Under the pieces are notes generated by a model. It did no database searches, had not been told where the DNA came from, and saw only the letters and a program-made list of their open reading frames with translations. Source: a virus. Taken from it: DNA of 38,794 nucleotides. A program made the translations under genes and the position numbers. The stretch lies in IMG/VR virus record IMGVR_UViG_3300042452_000346, positions 1 through 38,794 of that record. One strand, given 5' to 3'. Below are positions 23,455 to 30,796 of the stretch, one piece after another (position 1 is the stretch's first letter; every line of letters starts with the position of its first letter).

Positions 23455-23911
23455 TCAGGAAATGAAAAGGTTACTCGACCAATGGCCCACGGCGTACAGT
23501 GAACAAAGAAGAAAGATTTTTTTTAACACGTTTCGAAATGTATCGAATTTTGATTTTAGGGATGCGGTTACTTATTGCCTCGGCAATTATCGAAGTGCTC
23601 CTCTCTTACCTGAAATGATGGAAGCGGTTAATAAAAGTGTTTTCATTCGGAAAGAACAGGAAAGGCGAGACGAGGATCAGAGTCGGGCCGGATTTTTTGG
23701 AATAGTCGGCGACCCAGAATGGTGCGACCCCGAATTTCAAAAAAATTGCTCGAAACTTTATTGGCAATATGCAAACAAGCAAATTACTAAAGCTCAATTT
23801 GATGAAGGCTGTGCTTTGTTAGACGAAGCTGCAAAAATTTACACTAAGAAAAAAAACAGACTGCCTGAAAAATATACAAAACCAGTCTTTGACGAAGACA
23901 AACCTTTTTGA
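23435..23911 (+). CDS. Putative helicase loader (G39P/lambda P-like role)
   Basis: This encodes 158 residues from ATG 23435, preceded by GGAGGAAG; an upstream start at 23342 would overlap the initiator gene deeply and is rejected. The first 70 residues (MDISTFDQEMKRLLDQWPTA, then KIFFNTFRNVSNFDFRDAVTYCLGNYRSAPLLPEMMEAV) have the pattern of the small helical domain of phage G39P-type helicase loaders: a helix, an aromatic-rich helix pair, then PLLPEM. The rest is charged and helical. It follows the initiator gene with a 20-bp overlap, the usual position of a loader. No ATPase motif is present, so it is not DnaC-like. Confidence 0.55.
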   Translation: MDISTFDQEMKRLLDQWPTAYSEQRRKIFFNTFRNVSNFDFRDAVTYCLGNYRSAPLLPEMMEAVNKSVFIRKEQERRDEDQSRAGFFGIVGDPEWCDPEFQKNCSKLYWQYANKQITKAQFDEGCALLDEAAKIYTKKKNRLPEKYTKPVFDEDKPF

Positions 23912-23960
23912 TAATTTCGCTTTTGTTCATTGGTTGATTCTACGAGATGACAATGCTTGG

Positions 23961-23995
23961 TACGGCGGAAGTTATGACTCCGCCGTATTTTTTTT
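23961..23995 (+). terminator. Strong terminator inside the early region
   Basis: TACGGCGGA (23961-23969) pairs with TCCGCCGTA (23979-23987) around a 9-nt loop, followed by eight T (23988-23995). It separates the replication genes from the DUF1064 nuclease and downstream genes, which then need a separate promoter or antitermination. Confidence 0.9.
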
Positions 23996-24226
23996 ATGCG
24001 ATTACATATCCTCGACAAACGCATTTCATTCTTATCACGCGGTGCGAAGAAAAAACTTCTTGCCAACTTTCTAGTTCTGACAAACGATAAGTTCATCTGG
24101 CTTCAGGAAACTCAGAAAGAAATTAGCAACATTGATTCGCTTGAACAAATACCGCAGCAAGAGGGTGACTTATTCCGGGCACTCGTTCGCGTCGCAACTA
24201 GAAGCCGCCGTTTTCAATCTCCTTGA
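23996..24226 (+). CDS. Hypothetical protein directly after the terminator (weak)
   Basis: This 76-residue open frame has its ATG immediately after the terminator T-run, with no Shine-Dalgarno. The protein is basic (RLHILDKRISFLSRGAKKKLLANFLVL), and its last 28 codons overlap the next gene in another frame. No family recognised. It may be translated from a transcript that begins nearby, or be chance. Confidence 0.3.
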   Translation: MRLHILDKRISFLSRGAKKKLLANFLVLTNDKFIWLQETQKEISNIDSLEQIPQQEGDLFRALVRVATRSRRFQSP

Positions 24227-24497
24227 GCTTCGAGAAAAAGCCGGAGAAATCTACGACATACAACACCAGGATCATATTTATCTGACTGACGCTCGCATTT
24301 GTTACATTCCCGATTTTAAATTTTTTTGCAGATACACAAATAACTACGTTTGGGCCGAAGCCAAAGGTTTTGAAACAGACGTTTGGAAAATAAAAAAAAG
24401 ACTTTGGCAACACTACGGGCCAGGAAAATTAGAAATTTACAAAGGCACGACTAAAAAAATTAAATTGGTTGAAACGTTAATACCGGGGCAAACATGA
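24141..24497 (+). CDS. DUF1064-type PD-(D/E)XK nuclease
   Basis: This encodes 118 residues from TTG 24141 (MNKYRSKRVTYSGHSF), the start most like relatives; TTG 24132 is an alternative. Family features are clear: an N-terminal KYRSKR, SQLEAAVF with E21, LREKAGEIYDI, then YIPDFKF with D58 and the AEAKGF motif with E73 and K75, followed by DVWKIKKRLWQHYGPGKLEI. This is the catalytic arrangement of PD-(D/E)XK enzymes. Family members occur in many phages near replication genes and are thought to act on branched DNA or in recombination. It overlaps the next start by 4 bp. Confidence 0.8.
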   Translation: MNKYRSKRVTYSGHSFASQLEAAVFNLLELREKAGEIYDIQHQDHIYLTDARICYIPDFKFFCRYTNNYVWAEAKGFETDVWKIKKRLWQHYGPGKLEIYKGTTKKIKLVETLIPGQT

Positions 24498-24712
24498 TGA
24501 ACGCTGCTGAGGCAATGAAATACTGGCAGAGCCTAGTGACTTTTGAAGATGAAAGTTGCTGCGCAAGTGCGCATGAATATTTTGATAAACACTCAAAGCT
24601 CGTGCCTAAACCTGACCACATGGTCTGCGATAGGGAATTAGCTTGGCGACAATATGTGCGCATTAGAGACAATGATCCTAATTTTCCTTTTAATCGAAAA
24701 TGGCTGACGTAA
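24494..24712 (+). CDS. Hypothetical early protein
   Basis: This encodes 72 residues from ATG 24494 in an ATGATGA overlap with the DUF1064 gene; ATG 24497 is equally possible. It is soluble and acidic to neutral, with ESCCASAHEYFDKH and a Trp/Arg-rich segment (CDRELAWRQYVRIRDN). No family recognised. It overlaps the next small gene by 13 bp in another frame. Confidence 0.55.
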   Translation: MMNAAEAMKYWQSLVTFEDESCCASAHEYFDKHSKLVPKPDHMVCDRELAWRQYVRIRDNDPNFPFNRKWLT

Positions 24713-24861
24713 AATACAAATACGAAAGATTTAAAAAGTACGCGAAGAAAGAACAAAAGCAGTATCGCGAGTGTTTAAGATGCTGCAGAAAGTTTTTGTC
24801 TTCGCACAAATTTAATCGAATGTGTGAGGAGTGCGTAGTTAAAAAAACAGTTTTATATTAA
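24700..24861 (+). CDS. Small zinc-finger protein
   Basis: This encodes 53 residues from ATG 24700. A basic N-terminus (KYERFKKYAKKEQKQYR) is followed by a finger-type site CLRCCRKFLSSHKFNRMCEEC: a C-x2-C pair, a 15-residue loop containing S/H/N/R, and a second C-x2-C pair. The loop text S..H..NR.C..C resembles small zinc-ribbon regulators found in phages and proteobacteria. It likely binds nucleic acid. A Shine-Dalgarno is weak; coupling to the upstream gene is likely. Confidence 0.6.
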   Translation: MADVKYKYERFKKYAKKEQKQYRECLRCCRKFLSSHKFNRMCEECVVKKTVLY

Positions 24862-24878
24862 CAACAAAGGAGACAACA

Positions 24879-25097
24879 ATGTCAGACACAACAACGAAAA
24901 CAACAGAAGTAAAATCAGTTCCACTCTACAGCCGAGTTCACGCTGCAACCTTGGACACCGTTACCGGCGAAGTAGTTCTTACTGACGGCGTAAATCCAAA
25001 ACACTTGGTGCAAGATTTAGTAAGAGAAATTCAATCTCTGCAACAACAAGTACAGCAACTCAAATCCGCAGCAGATAAGAACTCGGAGAAGCTGTAA
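24879..25097 (+). CDS. Hypothetical coiled-coil protein
   Basis: This encodes 72 residues with a good Shine-Dalgarno (AAAGGAGA). The N-terminal half is Thr-rich with a beta hairpin (SVPLYSRVHAATLDTVTGEVVLTDG). The C-terminal half is a short coiled coil (VQDLVREIQSLQQQVQQLKSAADK). Its stop overlaps the next ATG by one base. No family recognised. Confidence 0.65.
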   Translation: MSDTTTKTTEVKSVPLYSRVHAATLDTVTGEVVLTDGVNPKHLVQDLVREIQSLQQQVQQLKSAADKNSEKL

Positions 25098-25369
25098 TGA
25101 GTTTGTTTAAATCAAAGAAAAAAGAAAAGGACATGACTCTGCAGGAAGTTGAACAAGCATTCAATCAACTGCAATTTGAAGTCGGTTCTTTCAATTACCT
25201 AATCGACTTAAAGACTCAGGAAATAAATATTTATTCTGACGAAATAAGTATGCGGTTAGAAAAAATGAGAGAACTTGCCCGAAGAGGAAACGTGCTTCGT
25301 GGTAAAATTCAAAACGAGTTAGAAGAAACAATTAAAAAAGGGGAAACAGTTGAAAGCTCCCTTAATTAA
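25097..25369 (+). CDS. Hypothetical coiled-coil protein
   Basis: This encodes 90 residues, start coupled to the previous gene (TAATG). A basic N-terminus (FKSKKKEKDM) is followed by about 75 residues of continuous charged helix (LQEVEQAFNQLQFEVGSF, then EISMRLEKMRELARRGNVLRGKIQNELEET). No family recognised; it may assemble with the preceding coiled-coil protein. The next gene begins inside it. Confidence 0.62.
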   Translation: MSLFKSKKKEKDMTLQEVEQAFNQLQFEVGSFNYLIDLKTQEINIYSDEISMRLEKMRELARRGNVLRGKIQNELEETIKKGETVESSLN

Positions 25370-25661
25370 ACGATTAAAGTCCTATTGGCCGGAGAGATTG
25401 CCCCAAGGGATGACCGAATTTTCTAGCTGGGTTGACGAGATTGCTACGTTAAGTGAACTCCCAAACAATGACAGATTGAAGAAGGTAATTGGAGTTATGA
25501 TTCTCCAAATACCGCCTCATATCTCCATGTGCGCCAAACGACATATCGTAAATAGGATCAGGAAAGCAGCTGCGAATCAAGTAGCAGCGGAAGCAATTGA
25601 CCTAATCGATGAAAAAGAAAAAGCAAAAACAGACGGCGCAAACCCTTCAGCAACTTGTTAA
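25350..25661 (+). CDS. Hypothetical early protein (TTG start)
   Basis: This encodes 103 residues from TTG 25350, supported by AAAAGGGGAAA just upstream. It is mostly helical (FSSWVDEIATLSEL, then RLKKVIGVMILQIPP) with SMCAKRHIVNRIRKAAANQVAAEAIDLIDEKEKA. The first 20 nt overlap the upstream gene and the last 53 overlap the next. No family recognised. Confidence 0.55.
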   Translation: MKAPLIKRLKSYWPERLPQGMTEFSSWVDEIATLSELPNNDRLKKVIGVMILQIPPHISMCAKRHIVNRIRKAAANQVAAEAIDLIDEKEKAKTDGANPSATC

Positions 25662-26019
25662 AGATTGGGATAGGCGACTCAAAGAAACCGGATTCCACGA
25701 TATTGAAGACAGAAAGACTGGCTTACTAAAAAAGTCAGGCGGCGATGTCGTTTGGGAACCCGATAGATTTGAAAGAGCCAATCAATCTCAGGACAAGGGG
25801 TATTCAAGCATTACCTGGAAAGAATCCCAAGCTGAATACTATCGCCTGGCCGGGCAAGCACTTTACGAAAAAGAATTTAAAAACGTAAGAATGCGCCTTA
25901 TCTGGCAACTCCACGCGGAAGGTTTTAGCTACCGCGAAATATGCGAAACTCTAAACTTGAGCCATGACAAGATTCGGCGAGCCGTGGAACGCATGGCCAA
26001 AGAATTTTGCCTTAAATAG
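25609..26019 (+). CDS. Helix-turn-helix protein with sigma-region-4-like end
   Basis: This encodes 136 residues. The start KKKKQKQ is basic and residues 10-85 are charged with WDRRLKETGFHDIED. The C-terminal 45 residues have the classic helix-turn-helix pattern of region 4 of sigma factors: RMRLIWQLHAEGFSYREICETLNLSHDKIRRAVERM, with the recognition helix near SHDKIRRAV. It is a good candidate for the phage's transcription regulator, perhaps switching to late genes. It overlaps the upstream gene by 53 bp. A 26-nt gap with no recognised element follows. Confidence 0.65.
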   Translation: MKKKKQKQTAQTLQQLVKDWDRRLKETGFHDIEDRKTGLLKKSGGDVVWEPDRFERANQSQDKGYSSITWKESQAEYYRLAGQALYEKEFKNVRMRLIWQLHAEGFSYREICETLNLSHDKIRRAVERMAKEFCLK

Positions 26020-26045
26020 CCTAGTTTGTAGCAACGGAGTTACGC

Positions 26046-26369
26046 ATGAAGCAATTAATCGACATTCGCGACCATAAAAAAGATGACGAGCCATTCCTTT
26101 TTTCTACTTACCTAAAGAATAATTGGTACGACAAAACTAATTCCACGACTCTCAAAAAAGCCACCTGGATGAACCTGCAGCACGGTCGGCTTGAAAAAGT
26201 TTTAGACAAACAAAAGATTAAAATCGCATGTTTAAAAGAAGACCCGGACGTAATTTTAGGTTACAGCTTCCAGGATGGGAGCGCGCCATTTGTTTATGTA
26301 AAGCTCGCTTGGAGAAACAATCAGCTAAACATAAAAGATTTATTACTAAAATCCTTGGAGGAAAAATGA
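26046..26369 (+). CDS. Hypothetical protein, possibly GNAT-like
   Basis: This encodes 107 residues; ACGGAG precedes ATG 26046. The order of elements (IDIRDHKKDDEPFLFSTYLKNNWYD, a central VLDKQKIKIACLKEDPDVILGYSFQDG strand pair, FVYVKLAWRNNQ and a final helix) is reminiscent of phage acetyltransferase-like proteins, with G-Y and YVK..WR motifs. It lacks a convincing coenzyme-A loop, so the fold call is tentative. It overlaps the next gene by 4 bp. Confidence 0.5.
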   Translation: MKQLIDIRDHKKDDEPFLFSTYLKNNWYDKTNSTTLKKATWMNLQHGRLEKVLDKQKIKIACLKEDPDVILGYSFQDGSAPFVYVKLAWRNNQLNIKDLLLKSLEEK

Positions 26370-26638
26370 ACAGAGACAAATCAGAACCAATTGAGTTCGC
26401 TCATTTGCATAACCGTATTTTCTTAGCTGGCCTGAACAAGCAGCTTGAGAAAGGCATCGACCAAAGAAGCTGCCAGGGAATTCAAATGTGGCGACAACCA
26501 AACGGCGATGTTTACTGGGAATACCAGGGTAAATGCGGATACTTAGGCGCAACGCTGTTTCAAAGCCTTGTCTGCTCCAGTTCTGCTGACTCGGTAAGAA
26601 CAGCAAAGAAAAAAGTGGTTGATGCGAAAGCTGAATAA
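26366..26638 (+). CDS. Hypothetical early protein
   Basis: This encodes 90 residues from ATG 26366, preceded by GGAGG; an upstream reading from 26228 is rejected since it overlaps the preceding gene. It contains RNIFLAG-like and MWRQPNGDVYWEYQGKCGYLG segments, a small beta region, and a basic end (RTAKKKVVDAK). No family recognised. Confidence 0.58.
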   Translation: MNRDKSEPIEFAHLHNRIFLAGLNKQLEKGIDQRSCQGIQMWRQPNGDVYWEYQGKCGYLGATLFQSLVCSSSADSVRTAKKKVVDAKAE

Positions 26639-27005
26639 TCTTTTACAGGCCACAATCTTTTACCTTGGTGTGAAGCTCACAAAGCTCAAGGGGTGGTGGA
26701 AACCATTCACGAGGCAGCACAAGAAGGTAAAGATTACGCAGGTTGCACTTAAAGAGGGCGATACCTATCGCCTCGGCGAGTGCATTGTGACCCTTGCTAA
26801 GTTCGGCATCGAAGGCAAAAAAGAAGTGGCCGCAAAGATAGCTCACTGGGATTTGGTCAGGCGCGAGAAAGAAGAGCGCTACAAGCAAAAGGGCATCGAT
26901 ATCATGATGATGAAGCCTGAAGAGCTTGAGCAATATCAAATCAATGAGTGGATTAAGCAAAGAAAAGCATTTAACGAAAAGAAGTTTTACGAGAATCTAA
27001 AATGA
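26622..27005 (+). CDS. Hypothetical basic protein
   Basis: This encodes 127 residues from ATG 26622; TTG 26619 is one codon earlier. The N-terminus is mildly hydrophobic (LNNLLQATIFYLGVKLTKLKGWW), perhaps peripheral to membrane. The rest is strongly charged with long helices (EEVAAKIAHWDLVRREKEER). No family recognised. The stop overlaps the next gene by 4 bp. Confidence 0.55.
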   Translation: MRKLNNLLQATIFYLGVKLTKLKGWWKPFTRQHKKVKITQVALKEGDTYRLGECIVTLAKFGIEGKKEVAAKIAHWDLVRREKEERYKQKGIDIMMMKPEELEQYQINEWIKQRKAFNEKKFYENLK

Positions 27006-27703
27006 AATGGCTTATATTAATTTTAGCGATTGTAAGTAGTTCAGCGTTCACGGATATGACCGACTCGTATCAAGAGATTCACGGGGACGGAACGTACACG
27101 TACGAGGAAGTAACGGAGTCGAAAGAAATACTCAACAAGCTCGAGCCTGAGATTAAGAGCCTTCAGCGCATGGCCATTCTAAGCAATACCGCGCTCCGGG
27201 CCATGATAAAAATCGGGACAAAGAACCTAAGAAAGCAAGGGCATATCCTAAAAGCCCGGCAAATAGAAAGAGAATGGAAGGGCCTAGACGGGGTAATCAT
27301 CGAGATTGCTAACAACCAGAGAAACATTGGCGATTTTGAACCGTTATCTGAGTGGCTTGATACAACTTACGAAACTCTGGAAGCAAAGCTCGGGCTATCG
27401 GTATGCGAAATATTGAGGCTGACAGACATAAAGACGTTTAACTTTGGCTTAAGAGTCGTGTTTATGCCCGGTATTTTAGGCGAGGACGAGTTCTACAAGC
27501 ATTTTGTGCAGGATTATAAGTACAAGGGCGTCGCACCCGTTGCGAGCTACTGGGCGACAAATCTAAGCTGCGCTATCGCAACATACAGTGTCGGCTATTT
27601 CTTTATTTGCTCACCACTTGGGATTTTGGTGGAACAAGGAGTCAAAAACAAACTTGCTCCATGGGCTGCACCGAAAATATTTAAAGCGGAGTGCTCCGCA
27701 TAA
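27002..27703 (+). CDS. Exported or membrane-anchored protein of unknown function
   Basis: This encodes 233 residues, ATG in an ATGA overlap. The N-terminus MKWLILILAIVSSSAFTDM is a typical signal peptide with a probable cut after SSA. The middle is helical and charged. Near the C-terminus a hydrophobic segment (TNLSCAIATYSVGYFFICSPLGILV, about residues 186-210) may anchor it. The last 30 residues are basic. It is the only exported early protein, so it may act in the envelope during infection (superinfection exclusion or envelope change). No family recognised; function unknown. Confidence 0.6.
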   Translation: MKWLILILAIVSSSAFTDMTDSYQEIHGDGTYTYEEVTESKEILNKLEPEIKSLQRMAILSNTALRAMIKIGTKNLRKQGHILKARQIEREWKGLDGVIIEIANNQRNIGDFEPLSEWLDTTYETLEAKLGLSVCEILRLTDIKTFNFGLRVVFMPGILGEDEFYKHFVQDYKYKGVAPVASYWATNLSCAIATYSVGYFFICSPLGILVEQGVKNKLAPWAAPKIFKAECSA

Positions 27704-27712
27704 GGGGAAACT

Positions 27713-27901
27713 ATGAATCTTACAGAAATGCCAAGACGTATTTCAAATGAAGAGATTCCAAAGCATCAAAAACGGTTAGACTGTTTTTTGGAAGAAATTC
27801 GTAAGATTGAGAACGGGCATTCGATTTTTATTGAGATACGGGATTTAATTATTCTTGACCAAGCGCACGATTGCGAAAAGTGTCAGGAAACAACAAATTA
27901 A
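27713..27901 (+). CDS. Hypothetical small protein
   Basis: This encodes 62 residues; AAGGGGAAA precedes ATG 27713. It is helical and charged, with a CxxC near the end (HDCEKCQET) that might bind zinc. No family recognised. The next 55 nt carry a weak AGCTAA/TTAGCT hairpin and possible -10 text TATACA before TerS. Confidence 0.55.
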   Translation: MNLTEMPRRISNEEIPKHQKRLDCFLEEIRKIENGHSIFIEIRDLIILDQAHDCEKCQETTN

Positions 27902-27956
27902 CCAGAAAGCTAACATGACGCGCTTAGCTATACAAAATTAGCAATTATTTAGCACT

Positions 27957-28229
27957 ATGCCATTTCAAAAAGGAAATCCGAAACCTCCAAAGTCTGGGCG
28001 AAAGAAAGGAACGCCCAACAAAAGCACTCTCATGATTAAACTTCAGGAATTGAACTATGACGTGGTTCAAAAGCTGATTGACAGCCTGGAAGCTCAGCCG
28101 CAGTACATGCAAGCAGACCATTTAATTAAGTTATTGGAGTTTATGTATCCCAAGAAGAAAGAAAACACAGAATTAAGCATTCCTCAGCTTGTCTCGGCTG
28201 CGAAAGTTTTGGTCGGTGATGAAGATTGA
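27957..28229 (+). CDS. Terminase small subunit candidate (TerS)
   Basis: This encodes 90 residues. The start MPFQKGNPKPPKSGRKKGTPNKST is the signature of a family of small DNA-binding proteins commonly found just upstream of TerL. The rest is helical (MIKLQELNYDVVQKLIDSL, then LIKLLEFMYPKKKE). It overlaps TerL by 11 bp. Family resemblance plus location make a packaging-initiation role likely, but the short length leaves doubt. Confidence 0.65.
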   Translation: MPFQKGNPKPPKSGRKKGTPNKSTLMIKLQELNYDVVQKLIDSLEAQPQYMQADHLIKLLEFMYPKKKENTELSIPQLVSAAKVLVGDED

Positions 28230-29658
28230 AATCAGTAAAGAAGACAAGAAGGCACTCAAAGCGCTCATTAAAAAATATGGCGCGAAACAATTCAAAGTCG
28301 ATGATTTCTGTTTCGATAAGCAAAAAGAATTTGTTAATGATAAATCGCCTTGGGCAACGGCTTGCTGTGGAAGGCGCGCTGGGAAGACCCTTGCCTGCTG
28401 CGCCGATCTGGTTTCAACTGCTATCTCACGAGAAAGAATTAATTGTCTCTACATTACGCTTAATCGTCTCTCTGCAAAAAGAATTATCTGGCCCGACTTA
28501 CTCAGAATAAATACCGAGTATCAACTTGGCGCTAAAGTAAACGAATCAGAACTTACAATGACGTTTCCGAATGGCAGCGTGATTTACATTTCAGGCGCAA
28601 AGGACGCATCAGAAATAGAAAAGTTTCGTGGTATGGCATTGGCACTTTGTTATTTAGATGAAGTGCAATCCTTTCGTGGACACATTGAGAGTTTAGTTGA
28701 TGATGTTATTGCAAAAGCGCTCTTTGATTACGGCGGAAGATTAAGATTGATTGGAACGCCGGGGCCAGTGACAGCAGGATACTTTTGGGACTCGATTAAT
28801 AATCCAAACTACAAGCATTACAACTGGACAATGTTTGATAACCCGTGGCTGCCGATTAAGTCAGGCATGAGCCACGAGGAGATATTACAGCGTGAACTTG
28901 ACAGAAAAGGCCTTACTCGTGATAACCCAGGCATTCGAAGAGAGTGCTTTGGTGAATGGGCGTATGACCCTGATGCCTTGGTATTTAAATACAGCGAGGA
29001 GCTAAACGATTATGGTGCACTTCCAAACTTGGGAGCTAATTGGAATTATGTTCTTGGCGTCGATTTGGGCTTTGTCGATTCTGACGCTGTATGCGTGCTT
29101 GCGTGGCATGATGACTCGCCAAGATTGTACCTTGTCGAAGAAGTCATTACAGACAAACAAGGAATCACTGAGCTGGCCGGACAGCTTGAAACCCTTATTA
29201 AGAGATATGATCCACTAAAAATCGTAATGGACACAGGCGGTTTAGGAAAAAAGATTGCCGAAGAAATTACAAAACGATTTCAAATCCCAATTGCTGCAGC
29301 AGAAAAGGTTAGAAAATTTGAATACATTGAACTTCTTAATGATTCTATGCGAACGCAAAAATTTATGGCGAAGCGCACTTCTCAATTTGCTGCTGATTGT
29401 AAAATGGTTGAATGGGACAGAGACGATCCAAGTCCTGACAAACTAAAGATAAAAGAAACTTATCACTCTGATATTTGTGACGCGGTTCTTTATGCGTTCA
29501 GAGAAGCGTATCACTGGACTCACAAAGAAAAAGAACCTGTCATCAAGCCTTATACAGAGCGTTGGTACAAGAACGAACAAGAAATGATGTGGAACCAAGC
29601 GTTCGAGCGCCAGAAAGCGCAAGAACATGATGAGGATTTATATTACGAGGAAGTCTAG
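28219..29658 (+). CDS. Terminase large subunit (TerL)
   Basis: This encodes 479 residues from ATG 28219; the longer reading from 28189 needs TTG and a larger overlap. The ATPase domain has Walker A GRRAGKT (51-57) and Walker B LCYLDE (143-148, D147 E148), plus the coupling motif LIGTPG (about 177-182). The nuclease domain has GVDLGFVDSDAV (about 276-287), VMDTGG (about 336-341) and a late DICDAVLYAF (about 425-434), giving the acidic residues of an RNase H-like nuclease. It powers DNA packaging into proheads through the portal encoded at 33675. Length is normal for the family and no frameshift is seen. Confidence 0.95.
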   Translation: MKIEISKEDKKALKALIKKYGAKQFKVDDFCFDKQKEFVNDKSPWATACCGRRAGKTLACCADLVSTAISRERINCLYITLNRLSAKRIIWPDLLRINTEYQLGAKVNESELTMTFPNGSVIYISGAKDASEIEKFRGMALALCYLDEVQSFRGHIESLVDDVIAKALFDYGGRLRLIGTPGPVTAGYFWDSINNPNYKHYNWTMFDNPWLPIKSGMSHEEILQRELDRKGLTRDNPGIRRECFGEWAYDPDALVFKYSEELNDYGALPNLGANWNYVLGVDLGFVDSDAVCVLAWHDDSPRLYLVEEVITDKQGITELAGQLETLIKRYDPLKIVMDTGGLGKKIAEEITKRFQIPIAAAEKVRKFEYIELLNDSMRTQKFMAKRTSQFAADCKMVEWDRDDPSPDKLKIKETYHSDICDAVLYAFREAYHWTHKEKEPVIKPYTERWYKNEQEMMWNQAFERQKAQEHDEDLYYEEV

Positions 29659-29714
29659 TACAATTAGTTATCTCGTTTCACGCTCAAACCAAAAACAAAA
29701 ACAGGAAATGCTTA

Positions 29715-30464
29715 ATGAACTTAAAAAGAGTTTTGCACGTTTCCGATTGTCATCATCCGTTTGTAAATAAAGCCGCTTGGAAAATCCTTCTCGACGTTGG
29801 AAAAGAATTAAAGCCGCACACGATTGTTATTCACGGCGACTTCTTTGATTTCTATTCTGTATCACGCCACGCAAAAGACCCACTCATGGATTTCAAAACG
29901 TGGAAAGATGAAATGAAAGAAGCGAGAAGTGCACTTGATGATTTAATGACCGCAGTGCCTTACAAAGAAATTGTTTACTTAGAAGGCAATCACGAAAAGA
30001 GATTGATTAAATACGTCGCAGAACACGCCCCAAAACTCGCAGGATTATTTAAAAGCGAAGAAGTAATGGGATTACCGAGGAAGATTACTTATGTACCTTA
30101 TGGGCAAAATGGTAAGTATGTTATCGGCAACCTTGTCTGTGTGCATGGTTCACGCGCTGGGGAAAACCCTGCGGCGAGTATGGTTAAGAAATTCAGAAGC
30201 TCAGTCATCTTCGGACACACGCACAAAGTGCAGGAATACCATATCCAAAACGCGCACGGGGACGACTTCGTGGCGCTCAATATCGGCTGGCTCGGCAACC
30301 AAAGGCAGGCTGCGGAATACATACTAGATATCAGTGATTGGACGTTAGGCTTTGGGATTACTTATCACAAGCAGAGCGGAGCTTTCTTTCATCAACTAAT
30401 GCAAATCTACGTCAACAAAGGGGTTCATGAGTGCCTATTTCAAAACGTAGTTTACCAAAGATAA
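29715..30464 (+). CDS. Calcineurin-like metallophosphoesterase
   Basis: This encodes 249 residues. The five metal-binding blocks are intact: SDCHHP (D11, H13), GDFFD (D42), GNHEKR (N92, H93), VHGSR (H144) and FGHTHK (H168, H170). ATG 29715 follows AGGAAA. It lies between TerL and the small gene at 30431, as is frequent in podovirus packaging blocks. The substrate is unknown: a nucleotide phosphoesterase or a nuclease acting on DNA ends are both possible. The C-terminal 50 residues are beta-rich. Confidence 0.85.
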   Translation: MNLKRVLHVSDCHHPFVNKAAWKILLDVGKELKPHTIVIHGDFFDFYSVSRHAKDPLMDFKTWKDEMKEARSALDDLMTAVPYKEIVYLEGNHEKRLIKYVAEHAPKLAGLFKSEEVMGLPRKITYVPYGQNGKYVIGNLVCVHGSRAGENPAASMVKKFRSSVIFGHTHKVQEYHIQNAHGDDFVALNIGWLGNQRQAAEYILDISDWTLGFGITYHKQSGAFFHQLMQIYVNKGVHECLFQNVVYQR

Positions 30465-30697
30465 AAAATGGGACTGTTTTGGAAGTGGTGTTTCTTGATC
30501 ATGTTGCGAGCGTTGGTGGGCTTTCTTATCCTCTTCGATGTCGTGTTATTGGTGAGCTTGTTAATCAGGATAGACAGGCTCTTTATCTTGCTAGCTGGCT
30601 TACTGAAGAAAACGATACAGCAAATCTGGACTCGCATACCGTTTTAAAATCTACAATTGAATCTGTTAGTATTATCCGCAAGGGAAAGAAGCGATAG
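30431..30697 (+). CDS. Hypothetical protein downstream of the phosphoesterase
   Basis: This encodes 88 residues from GTG 30431, with AAAGGGG upstream. It overlaps the phosphoesterase by 34 bp. The domain is beta-rich (TVLEVVFLDHVASVGG, then CRVIGELVNQDRQALYLASWLTEEND), resembling small phage proteins seen beside metallophosphoesterase genes. Function unknown. It is the last gene before the minus-strand protease. Confidence 0.6.
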   Translation: MPISKRSLPKIKNGTVLEVVFLDHVASVGGLSYPLRCRVIGELVNQDRQALYLASWLTEENDTANLDSHTVLKSTIESVSIIRKGKKR

Positions 30698-30703
30698 AAC
30701 TAC

Positions 30704-30771
30704 TCCTTGGCTACCTTTTGGTGGTCGATGCTTTGGGGACACGCAGTCAGTTACCCGACTGAAGCCAAGGA
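30704..30771. other. Three-way-junction RNA-like structure between convergent genes
   Basis: TCCTTGGCT (30704-30712) pairs perfectly with AGCCAAGGA (30763-30771). Enclosed are ACC-TTTT-GGT (30713-30722) and CAGTC/GACTG (30744-30748/30757-30761). The result is a closed multibranch fold. It lies between convergent genes but has no T-run on either strand, so it is not a standard terminator. It may be a transcript-end protector, a small RNA or a bidirectional stop. Confidence 0.5.
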
Positions 30772-30796
30772 ATAGAACTCTTGTAAGACAGCCTAA

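Noticed and set aside
23889-24074. 61-residue open frame across the terminator at 23961
   Set aside because: It runs through a perfect terminator hairpin, has no ribosome site and no family resemblance.
26643-26960. 105-residue minus-strand frame
   Set aside because: Opposes a well-packed, coupled plus-strand gene and lacks a start signal.
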